Position numbers and translations under genes: made by a program
Shown here: piece after piece, positions 25,801 to 35,762 of the stretch
Position numbering within the stretch: the stretch's first letter is position 1
Layout: each line of letters starts with the position of its first letter
Assembly: GCA_905221605.1 (NCBI GenBank)
Contig: CAJNDS010002179.1
Location: 350,001 to 414,000, forward strand
Direction: 5' to 3'
Length of the DNA: 64,000 nt
Source: Symbiodinium natans
Lineage: Eukaryota; Sar; Dinophyceae; Suessiales; Symbiodiniaceae
Notes under the pieces: generated by a model
The model's input: only the letters and a program-made list of their open reading frames with translations
Told to the model about the DNA's origin: nothing
Database searches by the model: none

Positions 25801-28800
25801 TCGCAGAGAATCAAGGCCCTTCAAGTCCAAAAAGTAAAAAAGAAAAAAAGCCTTAACCCTCAAGCCTCAAGCCTCAACCCTCAACCCTCAACCCTGCCGA
25901 CGCTGGGGCAAACTTTGGCTCTCCTTGGGTCTGCGGGCCTTTTGGGCTCCCGCTTCGACTTTGTAGAGGCTGCAAGCCCCCCGAGATGCCGAAAGGGACC
26001 CTCAGCTCGAGAACTGTGCCATACTAGCCTTCAAAGATACTCTGTACGTCGGAACCCCAAGGGGTTTAGGGTGGAATCCTAAAGCCCTTTCCGAAATTTT
26101 TTGTCTCCACTGGTCTGAGGTCTTCATGAGGGCAAGGCCAGGAACCCTAAACCCCGAAAACCCTAACACTCTGTAAACCCTAAAAGCCCTATAAACCCTC
26201 ATAAAACCCTTTATAAGCCCTTACCAACCCTTAAAAAAACCCTCATAAAGAAGCCCTTACGAACCAGATGACCCGAAAGCCTCTTGGGCGGGGCTGGGAC
26301 TCCTCCCTGGGCCATTGGCAGCAGAGTTTGGCCCGGAGCCGGCGATGGGCGTGTAGGACAGGAGCCGGCAACCTGCACGTTTAGGGTTTAGGGTTTAGGG
26401 TTTAGGGTTTAGGGTTTAGGGCGTCTCCGGGCACTTCTGGTTTCGACTCCCGCACTCCCTCCAGCAGGCAGGGATTCTGTTCGGGTTCGGCATGGTTGCT
26501 CAGCTCCAACGTCTTCCCGCGGACCAGCATACCTACCTTTTGGACCCCGCGCGCTCTGACCAGCGTACCAACCTACATTGCAGATATACTCCCAAGTCTT
26601 CAACAACGCCGGGCACTTGAGGGGTATTGTGGGATTGCAAGTTTCTAAGCGGCTTAGAAACTGGCATAATTCAGTCCTGCTTGGAGGCTTCCGTGGGGGA
26701 TCAGGTTTCAGCAGCAGCTGAACGGGTCCACGAACTCGAACTATAATGAGCTGAAAAAAAATTGGTGTCCCGATTTCCGGGCAGGGTTTTGGGGCTAACA
26801 AGGCATTGGGGGGGGGGGGGGGGGGAGGTAAGCTGGACTGCGTGAAGCTGTGAAGCAGAGCCCAAGGCCTCCGTTGTAATGGCAGCCGTAGGCAAAGGTG
26901 CTTTCCAGCTGGTACCTTCATTTGGCACGTGGCTACCTGCATGTCCACTGGTAGCTGATCGCTAATTCTGCTGACGCAGCTTTGCAGAAGAGAAGGCCCC
27001 CAAATGAATCACAAGGTATGGCAGGCACCCACACAGACGGGTATTGTGATGACCTGCTTCTATTCTTGCTCGCCCAAACTTTCCTTGCCAAGTGGTGAAG
27101 CAGTCCCAGTATTTCAGATCCCCCAACTTACCAGCGGGCAAGGCAGTACATCATCCCACTATTTCCCACTCATTGAGTGCCCAGCTCCATGATCCCAGGC
27201 TGTGCTTCGCGCATCATTGCCTCTCTTGAGGTTTGTCTATTGTCTGACTGCTTGCCTGCCGCCCCAAAGTCTGTTTTGGGTTCAAGGCAGCATTTGTCTC
27301 TCCTCACGCAGCAATGCCAACAACTGATGTGAAGCTGGCAGCCTGAGTGCCGTGCTATATGCGCATCAGCCGAGATGCCGTTTACATACCGGAGCAACCT
27401 GCCGCACATCTGACAGCAAGCCGGCCACTGGGGAACTACAAGATTTAAACAGGGACTGCAATGAGTATATGCAACACCCAAGCCACGAACCCCTTTAACG
27501 AATAAGAGTTCAAACGGCGATGAACATTTTCGCTAGGTCTCAACTAAATGTCAAGACACATTGAGTTGCTACAGCGTTCTAGTCAGTTCCAGGAAAACAA
27601 GACAACTGAAAGAATCAGAAGAGCGTTCTGAACGTGTTTTAAGAAAGGGCACCGCGGGAGACACAAAAGAAGCCCTCCCAGAGTCCCCCGCTTGGTTATT
27701 TTACCTGTGTCTGAGCTCTGGCAAACTAAACTAAGCCTTACGAACATGTTTATGTCTTGCCTAAGTAATGCACGTAGACACAGAACTAAACCCTAAACCC
27801 TAAACCCTAAAACCCACGTCTCCTGCATCCCCTCCCCAAGCTCCGACGTCACTTGTGCCAAAGGAGGTTTGCCCATCGCGCTGTGCTCGTCTGCATGAGG
27901 CAGCATTACAGGTAACCCTAAACCCTAAACCCTAAATGCCAAGTTCAGAGGAATCTTGATGTCTTGGACGAGCTTGGACTTTCGACACGCAGCTTAGGCG
28001 CCTCGAACTCCTTTTTATAGTTTAGGGTTTAGGGTTTAGGGTTAAGCCTTCTCAGAAGCACAACAAGATATTTTGAAAATACCGAAGGTTTATGTCATTG
28101 AAGAAAAGTAAAACTTAGCTAAGGAGACATTTCCGAAGTGTCCGGATGTGCTGGTTGGGGTTGCGATGTCTTTGCGCTGGACTTCCGGATGGCGTTTGGG
28201 AGAGTCGAGCTTCCACCAAACCCTAGACCCTATAAACCCTAAACCCCACACCCTACACCCTACACCCTAAACCCTAAACCCTAAACCCTAAACCCTAAAC
28301 CCTAAACCCTAAAATTCAAATCCTAAGCCCTTGGCTTTGAGGGCGGAAGGAGGCCTGATCTCTTCTGCGTTCTTGCGGGCCTCGGGCCCGGCATCGCAAG
28401 AAAGCCGAGGAGGATTCCGCAAGGACAATTTCCCAAAAAAGGGGTTTAGGGGTACCCTTTTATACCAAATAGAACAGACTCCCCTAAATGGGACCCCTCA
28501 GAAAGGGTACCCCTTTTTTTTTTTTCGGAAACACCCAAAAGGCAACCGGCTGGAGATTCACAGCCCGCCCTGTCAATCTAGTAGAAGAATAAATGCGCAG
28601 AAGCCCAAACAACCAGCTTCACAGAAAACTTCTTCAATTCCCCAAGCAACCCCCCAAACCCTAAACCCTAAACCCTAAACCCTAAACCTAAACCCTAAAC
28701 CCTAAACCCTAAACCCTAAGCCCTCAACCCCCAAACCCTAAACCCTAAACCCTAAACCCTAAACCAAGCCATGGCCCCAAAGCTTCATCCCAAAGCCCCC

Positions 28801-29319
28801 GAAACAAAACATCCTGAGCTGATCTGTGACCCTAAACCCTAAACCCTAAACCCTAAACCCTAAACCCTAAACCCTAAACCCTAAACCCTATTCGTTCTTG
28901 GGGTCCCCGGCTCTGCATTCGTAAACAACCTGGGCCGTCTTGAAGCCCTAGCAACCCTGCGGGGGGCCGTAAACTTGGGAGGCTTTCCCACAGAGTCCCC
29001 CTAAACCCTAAACCCTGTAAACCCTAAACCCTAAACCCTAAACCCTAAACCCTAAACCCTAAACCCTATAAACCCTAAACCCTATACCCCCAATGGAGGT
29101 CTGGCCAGTTTAGGGCTGGGCCTTCAAGGGACTAAAGGAGGGACCCTTGCAGGGACCTTAGGGGTTACATCCGGGCTACTTAGGTATATAGTGATCATAC
29201 CAGGTACATGGGTGGTTGTCAAAATTATGGTCCCTTTTTGGATCCCTATTATAATACGGCACCTAATATTTAGGGTACCCCAAAAGGGATCATAATTTTG
29301 ACAACCACCCACATATATA

Positions 29320-29352
<33 letters not shown>

Positions 29353-32300
29353 TTATATAGGGGAATAAGACTAAGGGTCCCTTCTAGGAATCTCTCCTTA
29401 AAACCGTTATAACCCTTGATTTCTGTACCCCAACACAATCTCTGCTGCGTACAAGGAACCCGCAAACTCTGAACCCTAAAGCGCCTTCCTTCACCTTTTT
29501 CGTTTCCGGGCTCTCTGATGCAGTTAAACCCTATAAACCCGTATAAACCCTACAAGCACTTATGAACCCTATAAACCCTTATAAACCCTTAAACCCACCC
29601 AATGAACCCATGTAAACCCTTATAAATACTAAAGCCGCATAAACCCTATACACCCTAACAACCACGCTTATAAACCCTTATATAAACCCTAATACCAATC
29701 CTTATATCAACCAAAAGCCATGGTCTTCTTATAAACCCTAAACCCTAAATCTTAAACCCTAAATCCGAAACCCTTAAAAACCCATAACAAAAAAAACCTA
29801 AAACCCTATAAATCCTTGCAAAAAACCCTTAGAAGCCCTAAAACCCCCTGAACCCTTAGAAATCCTTTTGCAACCAGACCCTAAAACCCGAAACTATGAA
29901 CCCTCTAAGCCCTTCTACAAACCCCGAAAACCATGTAAATCCCTATATAAACCCGATAAATCCTTGAATAAACCCTATAAGTCCTCAAATAAAACCCTAT
30001 AAATCCTTATGTAAGCCCCAAAAAAAGCCTCCGTCTTCTTGGCCCCGGCACAGGATGCAGCGCCGCGGTGTCGACGTCGTAGGCCTCGAGGCCCTCGAAG
30101 TTGGCCGGGGCAACCTCCGGGGCCGTGAACTAGTAGTATAAATGGGGTTTTAAGGGGTCTAGGGCTTGTATGAATTGGGGTTTTAGGGAAAAACAAAAAC
30201 CGGAACCGGATTACTGAGGTGTGAGGGCTGTCTGTGAGGGCTGATGAATTTGTGACTGAGCTGGTTCCTTCACGGCCCCAATGGCCTCTTTGAACCTCGT
30301 CTCCTTAAAAGTAAGCCCTAAAACACGAAAGCCCCCTGAACCTGGCCCAACACTTCCAGGATCCTGAAGCCCGAAAACCCCTGAGCTCCTGAACCTGAAA
30401 CGGAGTTTAGGGTTTAGGGGCTTTTGGGCTCCTAAGCCCAAAACCCCCTAGACCCTTTTACATCAGGCTTGCATGTTGTGCCCGGCAGTCCCTTGTCACC
30501 CTCATCTTCAAAATACGCTGGGACCAAAACCTCATTGCCGCTGTCGGAGTTGACCCCACGCTGCAGATAAACTTTGCTCGGCGCGCGGCCTGGATGCTAA
30601 GCGTTTGTAGGGCTTGAGGTTGATAGGGCTTCTACTGGGTTTATAGGGCCATATGGTCTGGGCTTATATACGGCTTCGTCTTTGCTCCTGTGTTTGTGGG
30701 GAGGTGGGGGTGAGTTCAGGGCTTGAACGCCCTAAGCTCCAAACCTTCAAGTTTACAATCCTGAAATGAGGCATGGCCGACAACATGCTGGACACATGGG
30801 CCATGGGGGATCACAAAGCAGTGCTGGCCAAAAAGGATTCAAGCTGTCTTGCAAGAAGGGACAGAGGGTGTCCGGAATAAAAGAGGGAGCCCTAAGTTCA
30901 AGGTCTGGAGTCTAGAACTCCCCATCAACGTAAGCCCTGCAAACCCTAAAGCCCCACATCCGAAAGACTCACCCATCCGCCAAAGGCGGTACCACTCAGG
31001 CCCCAACTTTTAAACCACTCCGCAATCTCATCCATGTACACCTCTGCGAGAAAGCTGATAACTTGAGGATGCTTTTGCAAGTCTTACATCCCCCTACCCC
31101 TCACCCCTTACTTCCTAACCCTAAACCCTAAACCCTAAACCCCAAACCCTGCTTTAGGACGCATGGGGTCTAGGGAGGCCATGCAAGCCAGGGCAACTGC
31201 CACTTCCTCGACGCCGTAGTGCTCTTTCATCTCCTCGCAGTCGCTGATCTTTCCTGGGGTCGCGCGTCTTTTTGCGCCTAAACCCTATGAAAAAAATACC
31301 TAAGCATAACCCGCAGTACATGCCTATAGCGTTAGGGTTTATTAGGGTCCTGTCTGTCCTCGAAGATTAGGTCGAAGAGTTCCGGATTTGGGTTGTGAGG
31401 GCTGACGCAGGAAGCAAGGTCCAAAGAACACCGGATAAGCCCAGGGTTTAGGGTTTTAGAGTTTAGGGTTTAGGGTTTCGGGGTCCTCTCTGCAGGTCTT
31501 CTTCTTTACACAAGGTTTAGGATTTCGGACTCCGGCTTTCCACGTGCACACCAAGACAGGCACCGGTCCTTACGCCCCCACTTTCTTTGAGTAGGACGCT
31601 CCAAGAATGCAAAGGCTAACTACAGGTTGCCTGCTAAATCGACGCAGCTCCACTGATGTCTTTTTCAACTGAGGGCTCAGCCCATCCAAAGCTCATACCT
31701 CAGCCACGACAAAAACCAAACAAGTACCAGCTGCTACCGGGCCAGCAATGTAAAACGAAGAAGGCATTCTGCTACAACGTTCTTGTGAACAGGCGCTGCT
31801 TGTAGTAAACCGGGGAATTGAATGACCTACTGACATTCGCTGATCTAGTGATGGGTTTAGGGTTTAGGGTCTATAGGGTTTAGGGTTTAGGGTTTAGGGT
31901 TTAGGGTTTAGGCGCAGTCTGAGCGGCTCGGGTGGCAAGCGCGGGGCAAACAACGTCGCGCTTCCCGACCTCGACACGGGGCGGTGGCAGAGATGGCGCT
32001 CAGTGGACCCTTTTTGGGGGGTCCCTTTAAGGGGTTTAGGGTTTAGGGTTTAGGGTTAGGGTTTAGGGTTTAGGGTTTAGGGTTTAGGGTTTAGGGTTTA
32101 GGGTTTAGGGTTTAGGGTTTAGGGGAATACCAGACTAGTTCCAAACAAAGACTGAGCTGGCTGCTCCACATCCAAGCAGCCTGACGAAAAGGCAGGATAT
32201 CCAGTTGCACGAGGCTGTTGTCTTAACTAGTTCTGCCTATGAGCTCTTCTAGCCGCTTGCAGCAGCATCAGAACATGCCCCTAAACCACGCCATCATCCA

Positions 32301-33942
32301 TCTAAACAGTGGTCGCCAAGGGGCCCATGAAACCAGGCTCGCGGACCTTACATTCTCTTAACAGCTGGTCTGCCCACCGGTCTCACTGCCACTCTCGGAG
32401 GAGGATGGATCTCATGAGGTGGGGAGCAGCCCTATGAGGGGAGCGAATCACATCTACGGGCTTCTGCAAGCTCAGAGGTTCCAGAGCCCCCCGGCCCCGA
32501 AGAGGTAGTGGAAGGTGCTCTCTTGCCGGAAAACGTCCTCCAGAACACAACTGGGTAGGTTGGTCCGTTGACACAACTCAAGAAAGTTAAGCCAACCAGG
32601 AAACACATCCCAATTTGGGCCTGCCTAGTCTGCATTTCGTGTTTCAGTCATACCGGGTGAGGCCAAAGGTGCGTTACGGGTGAGGCGCGCAGAAATACGC
32701 CAGAAATCCTTGAGGCTTAAGTTTCTCCACTTCCCCTCTGCCAGGCTCAACTATGCAGAAAAGAAACGAAGCCTCCGGACCCATGGCGCATGGGCTTTGA
32801 GGGCAGCTGCTTCCTGTAAACCCTGTACTCGCTACAGACCCGAAATCTCAACGTTCGCGTTGCAGAGCCTCCTCTACGCTTCCTGGGGCCCTGTTAAAGC
32901 GTTTAATGGGCCTCTTTGGTCTTAAAACTGGAAACAGAAGCCGGCATTAAACACAAAAAACCCTAAACCCTAAACCCTAAACCCTAAACCCTAAACGCTC
33001 CAGTGAAGCCCATGCCAAGCCTCGTGGTCTGTGTCATGTCTCAAGGGGTCGCCCCCTCCAGTGAACAGGAGAACCTTGGGAGAGCGTGGGCCGGGCTCTC
33101 ACCGCATGGCGGCTAGTCTTGGGTTCATACAGGCTTTAGAGGGCTTATAAGGGTTTACAGGGGTTTGTAGGGTTTATAGGGTTTATGGAGTTTATAGAGT
33201 TTGGGGGGGGGGGGGGGGGTAGGGGGGTAGGGTTTCAACTCTCACTCCGCATGAGCATAACGGTTCATTGGGTTAAGAGGGTTTATAGGGTTTATAGGCT
33301 GGAGAGAAATCACACAGCAGGACGATTGGGGCCAAGGGGGCATGCACACTTTTTGTCTCCCAAGGATCCTACGACCTACATATCCAAGCCAAACCCACTG
33401 TATGCACCCAAACCGTAGGCGGGGTTTAGAGCTTTTAGGGTTTCGGGTTGGGATGTTCCACCTCAAAGAAACAATCCTTCATCGGGATTTAGTACCCCCT
33501 ATTATAATCCCTAATAAGGACGGTTAGTATAAGGGGGAACATCCCAAGTTCACCTACTTTAGGGTTTAGGGCTTTTGGGGCTTTTAGGGCTGAAACTGAG
33601 GATCTTGCAACGTAACCCCGCAACCCTGAAAAAACAACAAGGTGGGTTCCGCGCTCCCTCCTGACTCAGCTCCCTGAACCGGTCGAGCAGGGCCTGTGCT
33701 GGGAGCTTCTGGGCTTCTCAAGGGAGGGCAGAATCGGAAAGGTGCTTGGGAGGGGTTGAGGGCACCTAAGCCCTTAACAAACTTAGGGTTTAGGGTTTTT
33801 TGGTACAGGGTTTAGGGTTTAGGGCTTGGTTCTCCCAAGGAACTTTGGTTGCGGCCTTCAGCGCGCAGAATTTTGGGGGTCGGGCGGGCCTCGCGGGCCA
33901 TCGCGTGGAGCGTCACCGAGAACACCTTCGGGTCAGGCAGGG
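13084..33942 (-). CDS. PEPD: Prolidase (Xaa-Pro dipeptidase), whole traced gene
   Basis: This gene encodes a cytosolic metallopeptidase of the M24 family that splits dipeptides with C-terminal proline. I traced 28 exons on the minus strand, from a near N-terminal exon at 33890-33942 to the stop codon at 13084-13086, giving about 458 codons against about 490 in animal prolidase. The first one or two exons with the start codon were not found. The residues that bind the two metals in the family are present: both Asp in exon 16, the [10 protein letters not shown] His in exon 22, the TVEPG Glu across exons 26-27, and the Glu of GIRLED in exon 28. Splice phases join in frame at nearly every junction, so the copy looks intact. 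Exons are 12-93 nt, and the introns are full of telomere-like repeats, MITEs, a retrogene and a foldback element. Identity is secure; single exon edges are less so. Confidence 0.93.
14706..15467 (-). CDS. Intronless ORF with spliced-leader relics (probable retrogene)
   Basis: This uninterrupted 253-codon frame is unlike the micro-exon genes around it. Its first codons are made of spliced-leader relics ([13 protein letters not shown]), so the native start is probably the ATG at 15369-15371 ([12 protein letters not shown]), giving 221 residues. The product is Ala-rich and helical near the start ([20 protein letters not shown], then [13 protein letters not shown]), with an acidic Gly/Pro middle and a C-terminus ending [10 protein letters not shown] do not recognise it. 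It lies in a PEPD intron on the same strand. Lack of introns plus leader relics at the 5' end is the standard sign of an mRNA returned to the genome. No poly(A) tract is visible after the stop. Expression is unknown. Confidence 0.6.
   Translation of the reverse strand: MITLAQAILAQAKRARDFRIFPRLPELPCCFVMARGVRKLAANLAYARRTAESLGLGEVASSISRIPQTVAEHEAKVAATAAHVATQADSGVAVLRPGACVATQTEIALARLSFMDEMACDSAGGDVDTAVHPTSPEPGLSTKGPAGPTGGEIEAERYEEGASSGMVAFSNRWLQYYLGVLETDSARFAPHHLGRPHRRFATQSVQSALKLNGPSTINEEKNCVILMRALLKSPQECFPGRQASNEFLRQLFV
15434..15463 (-). other. Two tandem dinoflagellate spliced-leader relics
   Basis: On the minus strand 15448-15434 reads CCATTTTGGCTCAAG, identical to the last 15 nt of the conserved 22-nt dinoflagellate spliced leader. 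Directly upstream 15463-15449 reads TCACTTTGGCTCAAG, the same 15-mer with two changes. In this phylum relics start at that CC because the leader's own internal AG serves as the next trans-splice acceptor. Two in a row imply two rounds of trans-splicing, reverse transcription and insertion. The outer copy is older or more decayed. Telomere-like repeats begin just 5' of it (15473 on). Confidence 0.93.
16090..16540. other. GC-rich non-coding stretch in PEPD intron
   Basis: This stretch is markedly GC-rich with many CCC/GGG clusters and no telomere repeats. No frame, RNA or splice pattern was recognised. It follows the inverted telomere junction at 16040-16088. Confidence 0.4.
17192..17440. repeat. 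Octamer hairpin 1
   Basis: About eleven CCAAAAAT units face about sixteen complementary units across a 26-nt core that includes CTCCGGACAATCTCCCAAG (from about 17284). The arms are nearly perfect complements, so the stretch can fold into a stem of about 85 bp. Confidence 0.85.
17450..18110. other. AT-rich spacer inside the foldback element
   Basis: About 660 bp with no telomere repeats and a clearly more AT-rich base composition than the rest of the window (for example AATAAGATTTTGAATATG). No coding frame, RNA or repeat was recognised. It separates hairpins 1 and 2. Confidence 0.5.
18156..18356. repeat. Octamer hairpin 2
   Basis: The arms mix CCAAAAAT, CCAAAAGT and CCAAAAAC units, with a core TTCCTGGGAGATTGTCCGGG (from about 18268). 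The core is inverted relative to hairpin 1. Confidence 0.85.
18574..18728. repeat. Octamer hairpin 3 within a larger palindrome
   Basis: The core CCTGGGAGATTGTCCGG starts near 18622, with octamer arms on both sides. The palindrome continues outward: AATGTGCTTTTCCAATCC at left is matched by GGATTGGAAAAGCACATT at right, then AT-rich and GTGCAAAA-type repeats, for a total of roughly 18360-18970. Confidence 0.85.
19121..19206 (-). ncRNA. U6 snRNA copy, 5'-truncated (probable pseudogene)
   Basis: The minus strand matches U6 from AATTGGAACGATACAGAG through the ACAGAGA box (19184-19190), the AGC triad and the GCGCAAGGATGACACGCA region to AAATCGAGAAGTGCACC. The central stretch agrees with plant U6 at every base I can recall. 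The 5' stem-loop, about 24 nt, is missing and replaced by a TA run. The 3' end lacks the T-run Pol III terminator and instead runs into seven A. Telomere-like repeats flank both sides. This points to a retroposed, dead copy rather than a working gene. Confidence 0.87.
20004..20099. mobile_element. MITE family 4
   Basis: AATCCAGGATGGGCTATTA at left and TAATAGCCCGTCCTGGATC at right flank a CCCCATAATCC interior. It lies just upstream (gene sense) of PEPD exon 25. Confidence 0.75.
20257..20343. mobile_element. MITE family 8 (GTGGGGGTTTCCGAAA ends)
   Basis: GTGGGGGTTTCCGAAA at left and TTCGTAAAAACCCAC at right. Relatives with the same order (GGGGTCCTTATTATAAGGG, GGATCCT) are 11825-11935, 22320-22430 (with telomere repeat inside) and 55808-55926. 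Confidence 0.75.
21103..21299 (-). CDS. PEPD: Possible alternative PEPD exon pair (GGCP / DEFRYLQTP)
   Basis: Two short stretches lie between the MPHGLGHF exon (21414-21464) and the VGGYPKG exon (20894-20914). The first, 21262-21299, reads [13 protein letters not shown] and ends at a GC donor. The second, about 21103-21136, reads [12 protein letters not shown] after a TCAG acceptor. Joined, they are in frame and resemble the family segment [20 protein letters not shown], which the later exons 20894-20914 plus 19915-19971 also encode. This looks like a diverged duplicate of that exon pair, used as mutually exclusive exons or already dead. The match is short and could be partly chance. Confidence 0.45.
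21323..21586. repeat. Telomere arrays on both sides of PEPD exon 22
   Basis: CCCTAAA at 21323-21395 lies on one side and TTTAGGG at 21494-21586 on the other side of the MPHGLGHF exon (21414-21464). They are in opposite orientation, pointing away from each other across the exon. Confidence 0.95.
22117..22201. mobile_element. MITE family 3 (ACTTGGAGGTTCATGGGTA ends)
   Basis: This 85-bp palindrome-like element has ends ACTTGGAGGTTCATGGGTA and TACCCATAAACCTCCAAGT. Half copies appear at 25070-25106 and 43472-43490. It lies in a PEPD intron. Confidence 0.8.
22757..22858. repeat. Interstitial telomere array, CCCTAAA
   Basis: About 14 units with one CCCTATAAA interruption. It lies in the PEPD intron directly 3' (gene sense) of the 12-nt exon 22882-22893. 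Confidence 0.97.
22938..23058. mobile_element. MITE family 2, copy in PEPD intron
   Basis: CTTACAAGGAGGGGCCCCC at left and CCCCTCCTTGTAG at right flank a TTATAACCCAATTTAGGG-type interior. It lies 45 bp upstream (in gene sense) of the 12-nt exon at 22882-22893. Confidence 0.8.
23998..24065. mobile_element. MITE family 2, right half, next to PEPD exon 17
   Basis: Only one half is present, ending GGGGGCCCCTCCTTGTAG. It begins 15 bp inside the intron after the exon 17 donor (GT at 24079-24078). The insertion left the donor intact. Confidence 0.75.
24080..28929 (-). CDS. PEPD: PEPD exons 10-17 (start of the catalytic domain, first metal ligands)
   Basis: Exons are 28894-28929 ([12 protein letters not shown]), 27356-27409 ([14 protein letters not shown]), 27186-27220 ([12 protein letters not shown]), 26869-26915 ([16 protein letters not shown]), 26313-26372 ([20 protein letters not shown]), 25123-25157 ([11 protein letters not shown]), 24821-24900 ([19 protein letters not shown], then ITNSFPA) and 24080-24137 ([19 protein letters not shown]). 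They match the ECR, LRYTNKISSEAH, GMKEYELES, SYTCICGSG and HAGAPNDR blocks in order. The Asp of LCDMG and the Asp of YASDIT are the first two metal ligands. Most introns here start GC; exons 10 and 15 appear to be followed by GA donors and exon 17 by GT. Telomere arrays lie next to exon 10 (28831-28891) and exon 14 (from 26378). A half-MITE sits 15 bp past the exon 17 donor. Confidence 0.92.
28653..29085. repeat. Cluster of telomere arrays around PEPD exon 10
   Basis: CCCTAAA runs at 28653-28765, 28830-28890 and 29001-29085 bracket the 36-nt exon 28894-28929. The middle run begins about 3 nt past the proposed donor. Confidence 0.95.
29209..29311. mobile_element. MITE with long terminal inverted repeats (family 1)
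   Basis: TGGGTGGTTGTCAAAATTAT at left is mirrored by ATAATTTTGACAACCACCCA at right. The 103-bp element has an internal CCCTATTATAATACGGCACC. A shorter relative in the opposite orientation is at 12186-12260 (TCAAAATTATGATCC and GTTGACAACCACCCA). It is non-coding and lies in a PEPD intron. Confidence 0.85.
30052..33942 (-). CDS. PEPD: PEPD exons 1-9 (N-terminal domain)
   Basis: Exons in transcript order are 33890-33942 ([16 protein letters not shown]), 33655-33698 ([14 protein letters not shown]), about 33028-33074 ([16 protein letters not shown]), 32496-32550 ([13 protein letters not shown]), about 32309-32346 ([12 protein letters not shown]), 31914-31969 ([14 protein letters not shown]), 31161-31253 ([17 protein letters not shown]), 30531-30589 ([14 protein letters not shown]) and 30052-30114 ([16 protein letters not shown]). 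They follow the family order: the FRQES-FHW-FG block, the TLFVPRLP block, the KEHFKEKYAVDDV block, the LRGVNTDSG block and the LHP motif. Donors are GC after exons 2, 4 and 6 and GT after exons 7, 8 and 9; the 3' ends of exons 3 and 5 are uncertain. Exon 6 runs straight into a telomere array at 31857-31913, so that intron begins with a telomere-like variant. Exons 1 and 2 are the least certain matches. Confidence 0.82.
31857..32124. repeat. Telomere arrays on both sides of PEPD exon 6
   Basis: TTTAGGG runs at 31857-31913 and 32029-32124 flank exon 31914-31969. The first abuts the exon directly, so the intron donor is C|GCCTAAACCC. Confidence 0.95.
33455..33546. mobile_element. MITE family 6 (GGGATGTTCC ends)
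   Basis: TTGGGATGTTCC at left and GGGGGAACATCCCAA at right. Relatives: 45177-45295, where a telomere stretch sits inside the element; 8005-8095; and fragments at 3129-3184 and 48118-48162. Confidence 0.75.
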
Positions 33943-35189
33943 CTCAAGGAGATCCGAAACCCTCCCTAAACCCTAAACCCTAAACCCTAAACCCTAAACC
34001 CTTAACCCAACACGCTAAAACCTAAGCCACCCCAACTTCATCCCTAATCCTTGGAATCAAAATGCCGAGTTGCTGGTCCCAGGGTCCTCGCGGGAGCCTC
34101 TTTTGGGCTCCAGGGGGTTTCGGCCTCCCTAGGTAGCCCTTTTCCATTGCTAAACCCTAAACCCTAAACCCTAAACCCTAAACCCTAAACCCTGTGAGCC
34201 GAATCTACAGGCAACCCTGCGGACTCGACAGACTCCTCTGCTGGAGCCTGAAGTGTACCCCCCCCTCGCAATATGGGGGATTACGAAACCCTAAACCCTT
34301 TTTGCCGGAGGGGTTTAGGGTTTAGGGTTTAGGGTTTCGTCGCTCACTCTCGCACAAGGCAGGCAAGGTTTAGGGTTTAGGGTTCAGGGCCCCAAGCTGC
34401 CATGGACCCGTGCCACAGCAAGGGGGCCCATCAAAGGCCCGCGAAAGCAGCATCCCATTCGGGCTTAGCTAGAGTAAAGGAACACAGCACTTGACATTCT
34501 CGAAAGAGAAACCCTTTTGCACAGGCTTGTCCCAGCGCGCCTACCCTAAACCCTCATTAAACCCCAAAGGGACCCTAAGATGCCCCCCCCCAAGTAATCG
34601 GATTCCCTGTACAATCAGGACCCCAAAGAGTACCCCGAATCTCAGGAACCCCCCAGGCTCTTGATACTCTTGTTTAGGGATGGCACGGGTACGGTATGTC
34701 AAGGTCAGGGGTAGATAGGCCCTAAAGCCGAAACCGCCTGCGGCGCACCCACCGTCGCCGCGTGGCGCACTATCGTCCCTGTGGCGCTCCGCGTCCGTGG
34801 CGCCCAAGTCCTCCTGAGAAGCAGTAGGATTAGGGTTGAGAGGGTTCGGAGCCGTCTGGAATGACTTGTACTGAACAGGGGTGAAATTCAAGGTCTCTCT
34901 CCTTCTTTCTGTCCTTCTTTCTTTCTTTCATTCTTTCTTCCCCACCCTCGGGTGTGGGGTTGTTAGTTTTTGACCTAAACGCTTCCCCCGGTCTACTCCT
35001 CGCCCATTTCCCGCATCCCCAACCCGAGAGTAATCCCTGGAGTGCCCAACCCCAGCAAATGCCCAATGAATCCCTGGAGTGCCCAGCCCCAGAGTATCCC
35101 CACAGAGTCTCGCCGGTGTCACCTTTAAGGGGATCACGCTGACCACGCTGTCCTGTCCGGTTGGCTCGGTTCTTGTCGAACCCCCTCAC

Positions 35190-35246
35190 TCTCTTCTTCT
35201 TCTTCTTCTTCTTCTTCTTCTTCTTCTTCTTCTTCTTCTTCTTCTT
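35190..35246. repeat. Microsatellite (CTT)n forming a pyrimidine tract
   Basis: About 18 CTT units end in CTGCAG on the plus strand, directly before a plausible exon at 35251 on. The repeat would serve as the polypyrimidine tract of a plus-strand intron. Confidence 0.85.
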
Positions 35247-35250
35247 CTGC

Positions 35251-35387
35251 AGCTCTTGCAGGACCCTAGGGCCCTCCGCGCGCGCGGGCGCGCCCAGTCC
35301 ACGAAGCTTGTCTCTTTGGTGAAAGTTGTGGGCGTTACCTCGGCGTTGGGGAAGATCATCGCCCTCCTGGGCCCCAGCACGCCTTAG
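35251..35387 (+). CDS. Possible terminal exon, unrecognised
   Basis: After the acceptor CTTCTGCAG the frame reads LLQDPRALRARGRAQSTKLV, then SLVKVVGVTSALGKIIALLG, then PSTP and stop. Composition and the strong acceptor support coding. It lies 1.3 kb from the PEPD 5' end, on the other strand, so the two would be divergently transcribed. No family is recognised. Confidence 0.45.
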
Positions 35388-35762
35388 CTGCTATCTTCGT
35401 ATGTGAGCTTCCCCCCTGCCGGTGCCCGTGTGGCCTACTCTGCAGTGTTTGCAGGTTGCTGGCTTCCCCGCACATCCTCAACACTCTAATGTGGCTTGCG
35501 CGCTAACTTACCTCACTCTCTCTCTCTCTCTCTCTCTCTCTGTGTCTCTCTCCTTTATTTGTTCTTTCTTTCTCCCTCCGTCTCTCTCTCTCTCTCTCTC
35601 TATTTATTTCTTTCTTTCTTTGGCGCATGGGGCGGACCCCGCGCCAAGTCGAGCCCTGTCAGTGTTCAGTCGGTCAACTCGCCCGTTTGGGCCCCAGCAA
35701 AGGCCCCCTTTCCCTTGTTCTCCCTCTCCCTCCTCGCTCCTTCTGCTCGGATGTCTGTCTAC

